From NCBI RefSeq assembly GCF_020622265.1, contig NZ_JACNMQ010000001.1:1054001-1118000 (forward strand): a stretch of DNA of 64,000 nucleotides. Reading direction: 5' to 3'. The stretch comes from Halomonas sp. M20. Its GTDB lineage: Bacteria > Pseudomonadota > Gammaproteobacteria > Pseudomonadales > Halomonadaceae. This document shows, in pieces, positions 14,183-23,295 of this stretch. The notes beneath the pieces are model-generated. The model saw only the letters and a list, made by a program, of their open reading frames with translations, did not search any database and was not told the DNA's origin. A program made the translations under genes and the position numbers. Position 1 is the first letter of the stretch. Every line of letters starts with the position of its first letter.

Positions 14183-15532
14183 ATGAAAGATAGTAATCAA
14201 AATGAAGTGTCAGACCTCGATTTTTCCGAACGCCCTGTGCCAGCAGAAGGGCGAATGCCACGAGTTAACCTGATGATGGCCTGGTGGGCCGTCTGTAGTG
14301 CAATATTCTATATGGTGGTTGCCGCCGCCATGGCGCGTGCCTACGGCACTGCCAATGCATTGGCAGGTATTGCTTTAACCGTTGTTGTCTATGGCATTAT
14401 TAACGGTGTTATTAGTCGCTACTCCATGAAAACGGGATTAACTGTCGCACTTTTCTCCAAGGTGCTGTTTGGCCATGTCGGCGCCATTGTCGCCACGCTG
14501 ATTTTCTTCGCGACGGCGCTTTACTATGCCGTTTTTGAAGGCTATGTGATGGCATTGGTTCTTTCGGAGTGGAGTGGCAACCTGTCCATGGCGATGGCCA
14601 CGGCCATAGTGGTGATCTTTGGCGTCGCATTGATCTTTGGCAGTGTGCAGCATTGGCTGGACAAGTTTAACGGCGTGCTTCTGCCGGTGTATGTGATCGG
14701 GATGCTGATCGCGGTGGGGATGGCAGTTGCCGAGTTTGGCTACCCTTCGGGCTGGTTGACGCGTGTGCCTGAAGGTGGTGCGTCACCCTGGGGCTGGTTA
14801 CATACCTTTGCCTACTATATGGGGGTTTGGGTATTGATGATGTTTACCTTCGACTACGCCCGGTTTGGCCGTGAAAAGGATGCTACTTTTCATGCTCGCA
14901 TCACCTTCGGCATACCGTTCTATGCCATGACCTTTCTGTTCAGCGCTGTCGTAGGCATCTTGTTGGATTCCATGATTCCGACCGATGGTCTGTCGGAAGC
15001 TTCCATCGTGCTGGGCCTTCTCGAGTTGATGGGTGTGGGTGGCCTGCTGTTGGTTTGGGTGACTCAAAGCCGCATCAATACGGCCAATTTCTATCTTGCC
15101 ACCATCAACTTCGAGTCGTTCATCCGCAAGGTGACGGGGGTGAAGTTGTCCAAGATAGTGGCCGGCTGTGTGATTGGCGTGTTCGCTTATGTGCTAATGA
15201 TGGCCGATGTGTTCTTTTACATCCTGCAGGCGCTGGCTTACCAGGGCGTCTTTGTCGTAGCTTGGGTTGGTGTTGCACTTGCCCATATTCTATCCAGGAC
15301 TTATCAGGACCGCTTCAATGGCCATGTCGAGTTGGATAATACCTATATTCCTGCCTTCAATCCCTGTGGCCTAATTGCATGGTGTGGTGCCGCATTGACG
15401 GGCATCGTGATTATGAACATTTCCTCGATTTCTGGGTTCTCGGCACCTGCCACTTTCCTGAGTGCTTATGTGGTTTATGAGATTGGCCTCAGGGTTGCCA
15501 AGGACGAGTGGTATATCGCCAGCCTTAAATAA
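14183..15532 (+). CDS. NCS1-family permease (cytosine/purine/allantoin/hydantoin type)
   Basis: A 449-residue integral membrane transporter with about 12 hydrophobic segments, starting after a short polar N-terminus (MKDSNQNEVSDLDFSERPVP). The start at ATG14183 has a strong AAGGAG. Sequence such as RMPRVNLMMAWWAVCSAIFYMVVAAAMA-type TM1 (RMPRVNLMMAWWAVCSAI), the QSRINTANFYLATINFESF block in TM8 and FNPCGLIAWCGA near the end fit the NCS1/CodB superfamily. It is followed by hyuA and hyuB, so the substrate is most likely a hydantoin, creatinine- or allantoin-like ring compound; substrate assignment is contextual. It probably belongs to one regulon with hyuAB and the downstream AraC regulator, with a structured 241-bp gap before hyuA. 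Confidence 0.85.
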   Translation: MKDSNQNEVSDLDFSERPVPAEGRMPRVNLMMAWWAVCSAIFYMVVAAAMARAYGTANALAGIALTVVVYGIINGVISRYSMKTGLTVALFSKVLFGHVGAIVATLIFFATALYYAVFEGYVMALVLSEWSGNLSMAMATAIVVIFGVALIFGSVQHWLDKFNGVLLPVYVIGMLIAVGMAVAEFGYPSGWLTRVPEGGASPWGWLHTFAYYMGVWVLMMFTFDYARFGREKDATFHARITFGIPFYAMTFLFSAVVGILLDSMIPTDGLSEASIVLGLLELMGVGGLLLVWVTQSRINTANFYLATINFESFIRKVTGVKLSKIVAGCVIGVFAYVLMMADVFFYILQALAYQGVFVVAWVGVALAHILSRTYQDRFNGHVELDNTYIPAFNPCGLIAWCGAALTGIVIMNISSISGFSAPATFLSAYVVYEIGLRVAKDEWYIASLK

Positions 15533-15565
15533 AGGCACCTGACTAAACTGGATGTAGTGGTAGCT

Positions 15566-15649
15566 TAGCGTGGGTAACAAGTAGGTAAATCGGTATCCAT
15601 GCCAACTTTTACTTTATGGATAAAAGGTAAAAAGTTGTCGCCCACGCTA
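15566..15649. promoter_or_regulatory. Long inverted repeat between permease and hyuA
   Basis: Outer arms TAGCGTGGG (15566-15574) and CCCACGCTA (15641-15649) are perfectly complementary. Inside, CAACTTTTAC and GTAAAAAGTTG pair with one bulge. The transcript could fold into a long stem between the permease stop and the hyuA ribosome binding site. It could attenuate, stabilise or terminate, but there is no immediate T run after the outer arm. Confidence 0.55.
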
Positions 15650-15773
15650 TGTGTATTAAAAACACAATTATAAAAGATGAGTAAAGGGCGGGAGAAGTAC
15701 CGTTATTTCAACCACCATGCCGATTCCGCGAGAGTGGGTAAAACCGCAGTAAAAACAATATAGAGGAATGATT

Positions 15774-17819
15774 ATGCCTGATCTTAGAGTCGCCGTTGAT
15801 GCCGGCGGAACCTTCACAGATGTTTGTATTTACAACTCATCCACTCAGGATTTCCGCGTCACCAAGGTGCCTTCAACACCCAACAACCCAATGCAAGCCG
15901 TGCTGAATGGCGTCAAGCGTGGAGAAATTGAGCTAGCGGATGTCGAACTTTTTTTCCACGGCACCACCGTCGCTACCAATGCGCTGATTACGCGTCGCTT
16001 TCCCAAGGCGGCGCTGGTCACCACGAAAGGCTTCCGCGATGTGATCGAAATCCGCGATGGCACCAAGGATAACCTCTGGGATGCCTACGCGGATGTCAGC
16101 GGCCCCTATATTCGTCGCCGTGATCGTTTCGAAGTGACGGAGCGCGTGGATTATGCCGGTCATATAGTGACACCCCTTGACGAGCAGGAGGCCCGAGAGC
16201 TTGCGCGCAAGCTGAAGCGTCGGGGAGCCACGACGATCGCGGTGTGCTTCATAAACTCCTATGCCAACGTGCATAACGAGCAGCGCATGCGTGAAATCCT
16301 CGAGGAGGAGATTCCGGGCGCCAATGTATCGACTTCATCGGAAATCCTGCCGGAAATCTTCGAGCATGACCGGTTCAATACAGCGGTGGCCAATACGGTG
16401 CTCGGGCCCCTGGTGTCGGACTACGTCAAGCAGCTCGACGATGAGCTGAGTGCGGGGGGCTATGCCAACGATCTGCTGCTCCTGCATTCCGGTGGGGGCT
16501 CGATGACTCCCGCCATGGCCAAGCACTTCCCCGTGCGCCTGGCGGCGTCCGGTATCGCGGCGGGGGCGATTGCGGCCAAGCATATTGCCGAGCAGTGCGG
16601 CTATAAGAATGCAGTGGGTCTGGATATGGGGGGTACGTCCACCGATATATCTCTGATCCACGATGGCGAGCTGCGTGTGACGAAGCAGTGGGGCGTGGAA
16701 TACGGTCATCCCATTGTTTTCCCGAGCATTGAAGTATTGACCATTGGTGCCGGTGGTGGCTCCCTTGCCCATATTGATATTGCCGGTGCGTTGCGCAACG
16801 GGCCGCAATCGGCGGGTGCGGATCCGGGGCCGGCATGTTACGAACGAGGAGGCACCGAACCGACTAATACCGATGCGAATCTGGCGCTCAACCGTTTGGG
16901 AACCAGTTTGGCAGGCGGCGCACTGACCTTGAACAGGGAAAAATCCATCCAGGCGATTGACGAAAAGGTGGGGCAGGGTCTGGCGTTAAGCACAGCGGAA
17001 GCCGCGCAAGCCATCCTCAAGGTGGCTAACGCCAACATGGCCGATGCCGTGCGGCTGGTGTCGATCCGCCGCGGGCTCGATCCACGGGATTTCGCCCTGA
17101 TTGCCTTCGGTGGCGCGGGGGCGTTGCACGGCGCAGAAGTGGCCAGGGAGCTTGGCATTCCGGCGGTCATTGTGCCGCCCAGCCCGGGGGTGACCTCGGC
17201 AATGGGTTGCCTGCTTGTCGATATTCAGCATGATTTATCGATGATGTACACCGCCGGTGCCGCGGATGCCGACATCGATGACCTCAACGGTCAATTCCGC
17301 TCCCTGGAAGATGAAGCCGCCGACCGACTTCGTCACGAAGGTGTTGCCGACGAAGATGTGGTGCTTCAGCGTGGCATATCGATGCGCTACCAGGGCCAGT
17401 GGCGCTCCCTGCAGGTGTCGATGGGTAGCGGTGATGAGCCACTGAAAGAGGCGATTGAGCTGTTCCACCAGGAGCATGAGAGGCAGTTCTCCTTCCGTCA
17501 GGATACTCAGCCTGTGGAAATCTATCAGCTGCATCTACGCGCCGTAGGCAAAACCCCCAAGCCCACGTTTGCGCCGTATGAAAGGGCGGCGAATCTGCTG
17601 GCAGAGCCTCATGCTCGTCGCGACGTTTTCTTTGACGATAAATGGCACGACACGCCGATCTTCGACCGGGATACCTTGCCGGTCGGCTTCGAACTGACGG
17701 GGCCAGCCATCATCGATCAGCTCGATTCAACCACCGTGGTACCGCCAGGTGCGGTGGCCTCTATCGATGAGTGGAAGAATATCAGAATTCAGATTGCTCA
17801 AGCTGGAGAGGAGGCATGA
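15774..17819 (+). CDS. hyuA: HyuA-type N-methylhydantoinase/oxoprolinase, subunit A
   Basis: A 681-residue ATP-dependent amidohydrolase subunit of the HyuA/oxoprolinase family, which opens hydantoin or related lactam rings together with HyuB. The N-terminal phosphate-binding motif is VAVDAGGTFTDVCIYN. Further ASKHA-like motifs are FFHGTTVATNALITRR, GLDMGGTSTDISL and GAGGGSLAHID, and the FGGAGALHGAEVARELGI stretch follows near residue 447. ATG15774 is preferred because GAGGA sits at proper distance; ATG15768 touches the Shine-Dalgarno. Its stop overlaps the hyuB start (ATGA), so the subunits are coupled. It is longer than the HyuA core but within the family range. The substrate is not resolved: N-methylhydantoin, hydantoins and 5-oxoproline are all possible. 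Confidence 0.9.
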   Translation: MPDLRVAVDAGGTFTDVCIYNSSTQDFRVTKVPSTPNNPMQAVLNGVKRGEIELADVELFFHGTTVATNALITRRFPKAALVTTKGFRDVIEIRDGTKDNLWDAYADVSGPYIRRRDRFEVTERVDYAGHIVTPLDEQEARELARKLKRRGATTIAVCFINSYANVHNEQRMREILEEEIPGANVSTSSEILPEIFEHDRFNTAVANTVLGPLVSDYVKQLDDELSAGGYANDLLLLHSGGGSMTPAMAKHFPVRLAASGIAAGAIAAKHIAEQCGYKNAVGLDMGGTSTDISLIHDGELRVTKQWGVEYGHPIVFPSIEVLTIGAGGGSLAHIDIAGALRNGPQSAGADPGPACYERGGTEPTNTDANLALNRLGTSLAGGALTLNREKSIQAIDEKVGQGLALSTAEAAQAILKVANANMADAVRLVSIRRGLDPRDFALIAFGGAGALHGAEVARELGIPAVIVPPSPGVTSAMGCLLVDIQHDLSMMYTAGAADADIDDLNGQFRSLEDEAADRLRHEGVADEDVVLQRGISMRYQGQWRSLQVSMGSGDEPLKEAIELFHQEHERQFSFRQDTQPVEIYQLHLRAVGKTPKPTFAPYERAANLLAEPHARRDVFFDDKWHDTPIFDRDTLPVGFELTGPAIIDQLDSTTVVPPGAVASIDEWKNIRIQIAQAGEEA

Positions 17820-19788
17820 AAATGGGACATGACAAAAAAGACGGCACGCTCGATCCGGTCACCTTCGAAGTCTTGAAGAATGCCTTCGCCACCAGCGTGG
17901 ATCTGATGAGCGAGCAGATACTGCGTACCTGCTATTCGTTCGTCATCTACTCCCGTGATTTCTCTTCTGCGTTGTGTGATGCGCAGGGAAACACGGTGAT
18001 GCAGGGCAGCGGTGATATTGCGGTGCATGTCGGTACCCTGCATTTTCAGTGTAAAGCCGTATTGGAGGAGTTTCAGGGAGATATTCAGCCGGGCGACGTG
18101 TTTGCCATCAATGATCCGTACCGGGGAGGCACGCACCTGAACGACGTCAGCTTCATTCGCCCCATCTTTGTCGATAATGACATCATCGGCTTTGCGCAGA
18201 ACAAAGGCCACTGGGCCGATATTGGCGGCAATGTACCCGGCTCTTTCGATGTAAATGCCAGCACCCATTTCAGTGAAGGGCTGCGCATCACGCCGGTCCG
18301 TGTCTGGCGTTCGGGTGTCTTCCTGCATGATGTCGCACAGCTGCTGGTTTCCAACACGCGGGCACCCAGCCAGGCCATGGGTGACCTGAAGGCTCAGGCT
18401 GAGGCAACGGCAGTCTGTGAGCGTGAAGTTCTGCGGTTGGTCGACAAGTATTCGAAAGAGACCGTTGTGGCGGCCATGCAGGAAACGCAGGATTATGTCG
18501 AGCGGATTGTGCTGAAGAGCCTGGCCGGCATGCCGCAAGGGGAATGGGAAACCGTCGATTACCTCGATGCCGACCCTGCCCTGGGCGAGGGCATGGTGCC
18601 CATTCGCATCAAGCTCAAGCTGGATGGCAACGGCATTCACTACGACCTCTCGGGCTCGGCATCGGCTGTCTCCACCTTCCTCAACTCAGGATACGGCACC
18701 ACCCATTCGGCCATCTATGCCGGCACCAAGACGTTCTTCCCTGACGTGCCACTGAACTCCGGTTTTTATCGCGCCGTGACGGCGAATATCGGCGAAGAGG
18801 GCAGCGTGGTGAACGCCGGATGGCCCCACGCGGTAACCGGTTTCTGCTCCGGCCCTTACGAGAAGATCATGAACGGCATCTTCGAGCTCTGGAGCGGCAT
18901 CATGCCGGAGCGCGCCATGGCCTGCGCCTTCAACCTGGAGTACCTGTTGATCGGCGGCAACGATGGGCGCACCGAGAACACGACCTATTTCATGTGGTAT
19001 GACTGGATGGCCGGTGGCTGGGGGGGCGCCAGACTAAGGATGGCTCGTCGGCGACTTCTCCTGTGTTTGGCACCGGCCTGGCAGTTCAGCCGGTGGAGGG
19101 TCAGGAGCGTTTGAACCCCGTGCTGACGATGAGCCACGAGATCAGCATGGATTCCGGCGGCCCGGGACGCTTCCGTGGAGGGTGCGGTGTCGAGAAAGGC
19201 GGGGTACTCACCCAGGTCGACAAGACCGTGATGAGCTACTGCTGCGATCGTGGTCGTTCGGTCACCTGGGGCGTCAACGGCGGGTTACCCTCCGTGCCCC
19301 ATGGTGTGTGGATCAACAAGGGTACTTCGGATGAAAAGTATCTGGGTGCCACTTTCTCGAATGTTCCTGTACGCTCGGGTGATACCTTTACCCGTCCTTC
19401 GGCCGGTGGTGGCGGCTTCGGTGATCCGCTTGAGCGTAGTGCGGAAGCCGTGCTGGAAGACGTGATTGATGGCTATGTCTCGGTCGGTCGTGCCGAGCGT
19501 GACTATGGCGTCGTCATCAAAATGAATGATCCGGACCTGGATGATTACGAAATAGACAGCGAGCGCACCGCGAAGGCCCGTGAGTGGATCCGCGCTCATC
19601 GTCGTGAGTGGCTGGAAACGGCGCCCGAAGATATCGCCACGCAGTACCGTGACGGCAAGCTGGACGTGCTGGATGTCATTCGCCGCTACGGGGTGGTGCT
19701 TGACTGGGGAACGGGGGATCTGTTGAAAAAGTCCACCGAGCAATACCGTGAATCCATGCGCAAGCGCTCATCGGATTACTGGTCATGA
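17816..19788 (+). pseudogene. hyuB: HyuB-type N-methylhydantoinase subunit B, frameshifted
   Basis: This is the partner subunit of HyuA, here split into two frames. The first (17816-19114) follows the family from LDPVTFEVLKNAFATSVDLM through INDPYRGGTHLNDVSF and SGYGTTHSAIYAG to MAGGWGG. It then runs into unrelated residues and a stop. The second frame, open across the same point (an internal start would be at 19063), carries the expected continuation: RQTKDGSSATSPVFGTGLAV, SGGPGRFRGGCGVEKGG, FTRPSAGGGGFGDPLER. The break is at the G tract 19020-19026: seven G are present and eight would restore GGWGGRQTKDG. So one G is missing relative to the intact frame. It may be a true inactivating mutation, slippage-based switching or a sequencing error. 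The rest of the gene shows no decay, which argues for a recent or artefactual change. Confidence 0.88.
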
Positions 19789-19883
19789 TGGTTCGGTTAA
19801 TCTGATCGCGATGTCCCCTGGAAACACTATGTTTTTCAGGGGGCTCGCTACCAGCATGATGCGATGCGAGTGAGGAAAACAAC

Positions 19884-20849
19884 ATGAACAATATCGACTC
19901 GATGTTAACGTCAAGCTCACAGGACCGCTGGACCCAACTTGTATCCCAGACATATTTTCCGCTGACGTTGAGTTATGGTAATCATCAAGCTAGATTTCAG
20001 GGCTCTTTGAAAGTATGGAAGACAGAGGGCAGTGACTATTCCTTGTCTCGCCTGTGCTCTGATAAGGCTCAGTATTCACGCAGTCATGCGCAGATTGCTC
20101 AGGATGATCACGCCTCTTTTCTGGTCACGATTCCCCTTCGAACCAATGTTTTTTTCTCTCAGCATGGCAAGAGCCTGAACTGTCCACCAGGGCACTTTAT
20201 CGTTGAGCAGGGTGATGCTCCGTACCGTTTTGGTTATGAAGCACCGAACGATATGTGGGTCTTCAAGATTCCGGGTCAATCGATGAAAAGCCGCATTCGC
20301 CGCCCAGAGCGTTACTCTCAGCACTGCTTTTCTGCGGGCAAGGGAGTTGGTTGCGCTTTTGTCGAGTTTCTAATGATCTGCTCGCAGCGTGTCCATGAGT
20401 GCAGTATTGATGATCAGAATCGTCTGTTCGAGCAAGCACTTAGCATGCTTTCTTTGGTGCTTGAGCAGGATGAACGAGTGCTAAACAGCGACCAGTCGCA
20501 TATGAAAACCGCTCACTTGATGCGTGTCGAGCGTTATATTTCTGCCAATCTTGGTGATCCCGGCCTGACACCTGGCCGAATCGCCGAGTTCTGCGGTATT
20601 TCTTTGCGCTATCTTCATAAACTATTTTCCGGGTCTGGGTATACGGTATGCGAGTGGGTGCGTATGCAGCGACTGGAGGCCGCGCATCGCGATCTCGAGG
20701 CTTCACCGGATGGCATTAATATTGGGGAAATCGTCTATCGCTGGGGATTTTCGGATCAGGCCCAGTTCTGTCGTGTGTTTCGGCAGCAGTTCGGTTATTC
20801 CGCGAGTGAACTGCGCAACAGCTCAGCGTGGCAGCCAAAGTTCCACTGA
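19884..20849 (+). CDS. AraC-family transcriptional regulator
   Basis: A 321-residue regulator. The N-terminal ~200 residues form an AraC-binding-like (cupin) domain with LVTIPLRTNVFFSQHG and GHFIVEQGDAPYRFGYE. The C-terminal domain carries two HTH motifs: LTPGRIAEFCGISLRYLHKL and IGEIVYRWGFSDQAQFCRVF, followed by QFGYSASELR. The N-domain resembles the FeaR/NahR-associated AraC-binding-like group. It follows hyuB by 95 bp on the same strand and probably controls the permease-hyuAB genes; the inducer would then be the ring substrate. GAGGAAAACAAC precedes ATG19884. It is the last gene of the repeat-bounded module. Confidence 0.87.
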   Translation: MNNIDSMLTSSSQDRWTQLVSQTYFPLTLSYGNHQARFQGSLKVWKTEGSDYSLSRLCSDKAQYSRSHAQIAQDDHASFLVTIPLRTNVFFSQHGKSLNCPPGHFIVEQGDAPYRFGYEAPNDMWVFKIPGQSMKSRIRRPERYSQHCFSAGKGVGCAFVEFLMICSQRVHECSIDDQNRLFEQALSMLSLVLEQDERVLNSDQSHMKTAHLMRVERYISANLGDPGLTPGRIAEFCGISLRYLHKLFSGSGYTVCEWVRMQRLEAAHRDLEASPDGINIGEIVYRWGFSDQAQFCRVFRQQFGYSASELRNSSAWQPKFH

Positions 20850-20938
20850 CAGCGATAGGTTCTTTTCGTTTGTGGTAGTGAGATTAAATGAGGGTTGGCA
20901 GACTCATGATCAAAGCAGAGTACTATTGAATAGCTTCC

Positions 20939-20977
20939 GACCCGCGACACAATTCCGATGTGAACGGTTCAGATCAT
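20939..20977 (+). repeat. Right 39-bp imperfect direct repeat
   Basis: Second copy of the repeat at 13839-13877, 35/39 identical, in the same orientation, in the gap between araC and pqiC. To its left lie TTGAATAGCTTC (20926-20937) and AAGCAGAGTAC (20913-20923). In the left copy the matching blocks lie to the right. Confidence 0.8.
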
Positions 20978-21004
20978 GCGGCTGCCCTGCGGCTTAGACC
21001 CATT

Positions 21005-21601
21005 CTAACGCTTGGATTTTATTCCTTTTGCGATGTCGCCAGCCACTTGATCCCAGGCGCGGCCTAGCGCCCGCACCAGAGCCGGGTAGCCATCACTCTT
21101 GAGCGCCTGAGTCTCGTTGAAAGGTTCGAGTACCAACAGTTTGCCTGTGTCGTCGTACAGCTGCCAGTGTCCGCTGACTACCGCCAATCCGTCGTAGCGT
21201 CCCTGAAACTGATCGACGTTGACCTGCAGATGCAAGGCGTCTGCACTGTTGCCACTTTCAAGTACGCGCGTGTTCGGCAAGCGGGCGGCCAGACGTTGAC
21301 GCAGGCCGCGATCAAGCTGGCGCTTGAGCGATTCTGCCCACAGATGCGAACTTGCCTCGCGTACGCGAATATCGTCGCTTTGCAGGATGATGCCTTGGCT
21401 CTCCAGATAGCTTGCCAGTTCCAGATTGCCCATGATAAGCGTGCGCTGGGATACGTTACTGCGGGTTTCGCCCTTGGCCGAAACCTTGGTATCGCTACCG
21501 CTCGGCAGAGTATAGCGTTCCGTCGAGACGCCACCGGTGGCGCATCCTGCCAGTGACAAAAAAGAGATCAGCAGCATGAAAGGGAGGTATGGCGTTTTCA
21601 T
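21005..21601 (-). CDS. pqiC: PqiC-like ABC-transport auxiliary lipoprotein
   Basis: A 198-residue outer-membrane lipoprotein. ATG21601 has AAGGAGAAACG directly upstream. The signal peptide ends in the lipobox LAGC (MLLISFLSLAGCATGG), so Cys is about residue 19. The mature part has DUF330/PqiC features: RYTLPSG, IMGNLELASYLESQGIILQS, and the C-terminal WDQVAGDIAKGI. PqiC forms an octameric ring at the outer membrane that receives the PqiB needle in a lipid transport path across the periplasm. It is the third gene of pqiABC; the longer reading from 21658 would overlap pqiB and lacks a signal peptide. Confidence 0.88.
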   Translation of the reverse strand: MKTPYLPFMLLISFLSLAGCATGGVSTERYTLPSGSDTKVSAKGETRSNVSQRTLIMGNLELASYLESQGIILQSDDIRVREASSHLWAESLKRQLDRGLRQRLAARLPNTRVLESGNSADALHLQVNVDQFQGRYDGLAVVSGHWQLYDDTGKLLVLEPFNETQALKSDGYPALVRALGRAWDQVAGDIAKGIKSKR

Positions 21602-21654
21602 CGTTTCTCCTTGTTTGAGATAAGCGCGGGAAAACCGGCAATTGCGTCCTGTCA

Positions 21655-23295
21655 TCATCGTCTTGGCGCCTGGGGTACTGGGTCCGGGCCATCGCTGCGA
21701 TCGAAAATCAGCGCATTGGGCTTCTCGCGAAGGGTTTCGGCGACGGGCTGCAGATCGCGCACGAGTTTCTCCACGCTTTGCAGGGTTCGGGTCAACTCCT
21801 TGTAAACGCTGGAGTCCGGTGATAGGCCCTTGAGAGTCTGGCGCAGTTCCCGCAACGATGCATTGAGATTGGATGGTATTTCCCGGGTCTGGGGATCTTC
21901 CAGCAGGGACTTGAAGGACTCGGTGGCCGAGCGTACTTCTTTCAGTGTTTTCTCGGAGGCGCTCAGATTCTGTTCCAGCTTGCCAAGAACGGGCTCGACT
22001 TCGAGATCGTTGAGCTTGTCGAGCAGATTGGACACCTTCTGTTCGATCTGGGCGAAGCCGCCTGGGGTCGTGGGGAAGACGGTCTTGCCGTCGAAATTTT
22101 CGGCTTCGTAATCTGGCGCCTCTTTCACGAAGTTGAGATCGACGAACAGGGCGCCGGTCAGTAGATTGCCGGCTTTCAGCGTGGCGCGCAGGCCGTAGTT
22201 GAACATACGGTCAAAGCGCTCGCGCCATTCGTCGAGCTTGACAGGCTCTTCCTTAGTACTGAGCCGTTGGGGCTCGATGCGTATCAGCACCGGAATGGCA
22301 AAGCGCTGGCGGGTATCCGGCTGCGGCGCGCTGAAATTCCAGGGCACGGCGGCGACGGTGCCTACGCGCACACCGCGATATTCCACCGGGGAGCCTTTCG
22401 ATAGGCCGCGTACCGTATCTTCAATCAGCAGAACATATTCCAGATAGCGATTGTAGGTGCCTTGGATGGCACTGTCCTCATCGGAAAAAAGTTCGTAGGT
22501 TTCATCGCCGCTGGCTTTTTTACCCATGGGTATATCCTCGGGCACGGCAAAGGTGACCCCGCCGCCGAGTAGGGTTTCAACGGACTCGACGTTGACTCGA
22601 AAACCTTCTGAATTCAAACGCAGATCGACGCCGGAGGCGGACCAGAAACGCGTATTCTCGGTCACCAGGCCATCGTAGGGTGACTCAATGAACAGGCGAT
22701 GATCCATCTGCCGGTTCTCTAGATCGAACTCCGTGTTCTCGACCCGACCGACGGTCAAGCCTTGATAGGTGACCGGATCGCCCACCTGTAGCGCACTGCC
22801 TACCTGACTCACCAGCTGGATACGAATGCCCTTGGCGCCGGGCGGCGCCACGGGTGGGTGTTCAAGAATCTTGAAACGATACTGGAGCACTTCGCTATTG
22901 CCCGGCTGCAGTTGAATATAGGCGCCGGAAAGCACTGTATTCAGCCCGCTGATACCTTCACGACCGATGCGCGGCTTGACCACCCAGAACCGGGTTTCCT
23001 CGTTGAGCATGCTCTCCGCGTCGGTGCTCATGCGCGCGGTGACCAGGGTGTGGGACAGGTCCTCGGAGAGTTGAACGTTTTCGACGCGACCGACCTGAAC
23101 GTTGCGGGTCTTGATCAGCGTCTTGCCGGCCTCGATGCCTTCTGCGTTGGGCATTTCGAGCACCACCTCCGGTCCTCGACTGGCATAGTTATCGTACACC
23201 AGCCATAGCCCGATCAGTATCGCGACCAGCGGTATTATCCAGATCGGCGACAGGCGCGATTTGCGTTGGCGTTGAGCGCGATGCGCGTCAGGCAT
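21655..23295 (-). CDS. pqiB: PqiB, MCE-domain intermembrane lipid transport protein
   Basis: A 546-residue protein with an N-terminal transmembrane anchor (SPIWIIPLVAILIGLWLVYD, residues ~16-35) and three MCE domains. Each is introduced by a recognisable core: GIEAGKTLIKTRNVQVGRVE, QVGDPVTYQGLTVGRVEN and LSKGSPVEYRGVRVGTV. A C-terminal helical coiled coil (~430-530; IEQKVSNLLDKLNDL) forms the needle. Family members stack hexameric MCE rings into a tube crossing the periplasm. It overlaps pqiA by 8 bases and precedes pqiC, an intact three-gene operon. Regulation by stress (SoxRS in E. coli) is not visible here. Confidence 0.93.
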   Translation of the reverse strand: MPDAHRAQRQRKSRLSPIWIIPLVAILIGLWLVYDNYASRGPEVVLEMPNAEGIEAGKTLIKTRNVQVGRVENVQLSEDLSHTLVTARMSTDAESMLNEETRFWVVKPRIGREGISGLNTVLSGAYIQLQPGNSEVLQYRFKILEHPPVAPPGAKGIRIQLVSQVGSALQVGDPVTYQGLTVGRVENTEFDLENRQMDHRLFIESPYDGLVTENTRFWSASGVDLRLNSEGFRVNVESVETLLGGGVTFAVPEDIPMGKKASGDETYELFSDEDSAIQGTYNRYLEYVLLIEDTVRGLSKGSPVEYRGVRVGTVAAVPWNFSAPQPDTRQRFAIPVLIRIEPQRLSTKEEPVKLDEWRERFDRMFNYGLRATLKAGNLLTGALFVDLNFVKEAPDYEAENFDGKTVFPTTPGGFAQIEQKVSNLLDKLNDLEVEPVLGKLEQNLSASEKTLKEVRSATESFKSLLEDPQTREIPSNLNASLRELRQTLKGLSPDSSVYKELTRTLQSVEKLVRDLQPVAETLREKPNALIFDRSDGPDPVPQAPRR

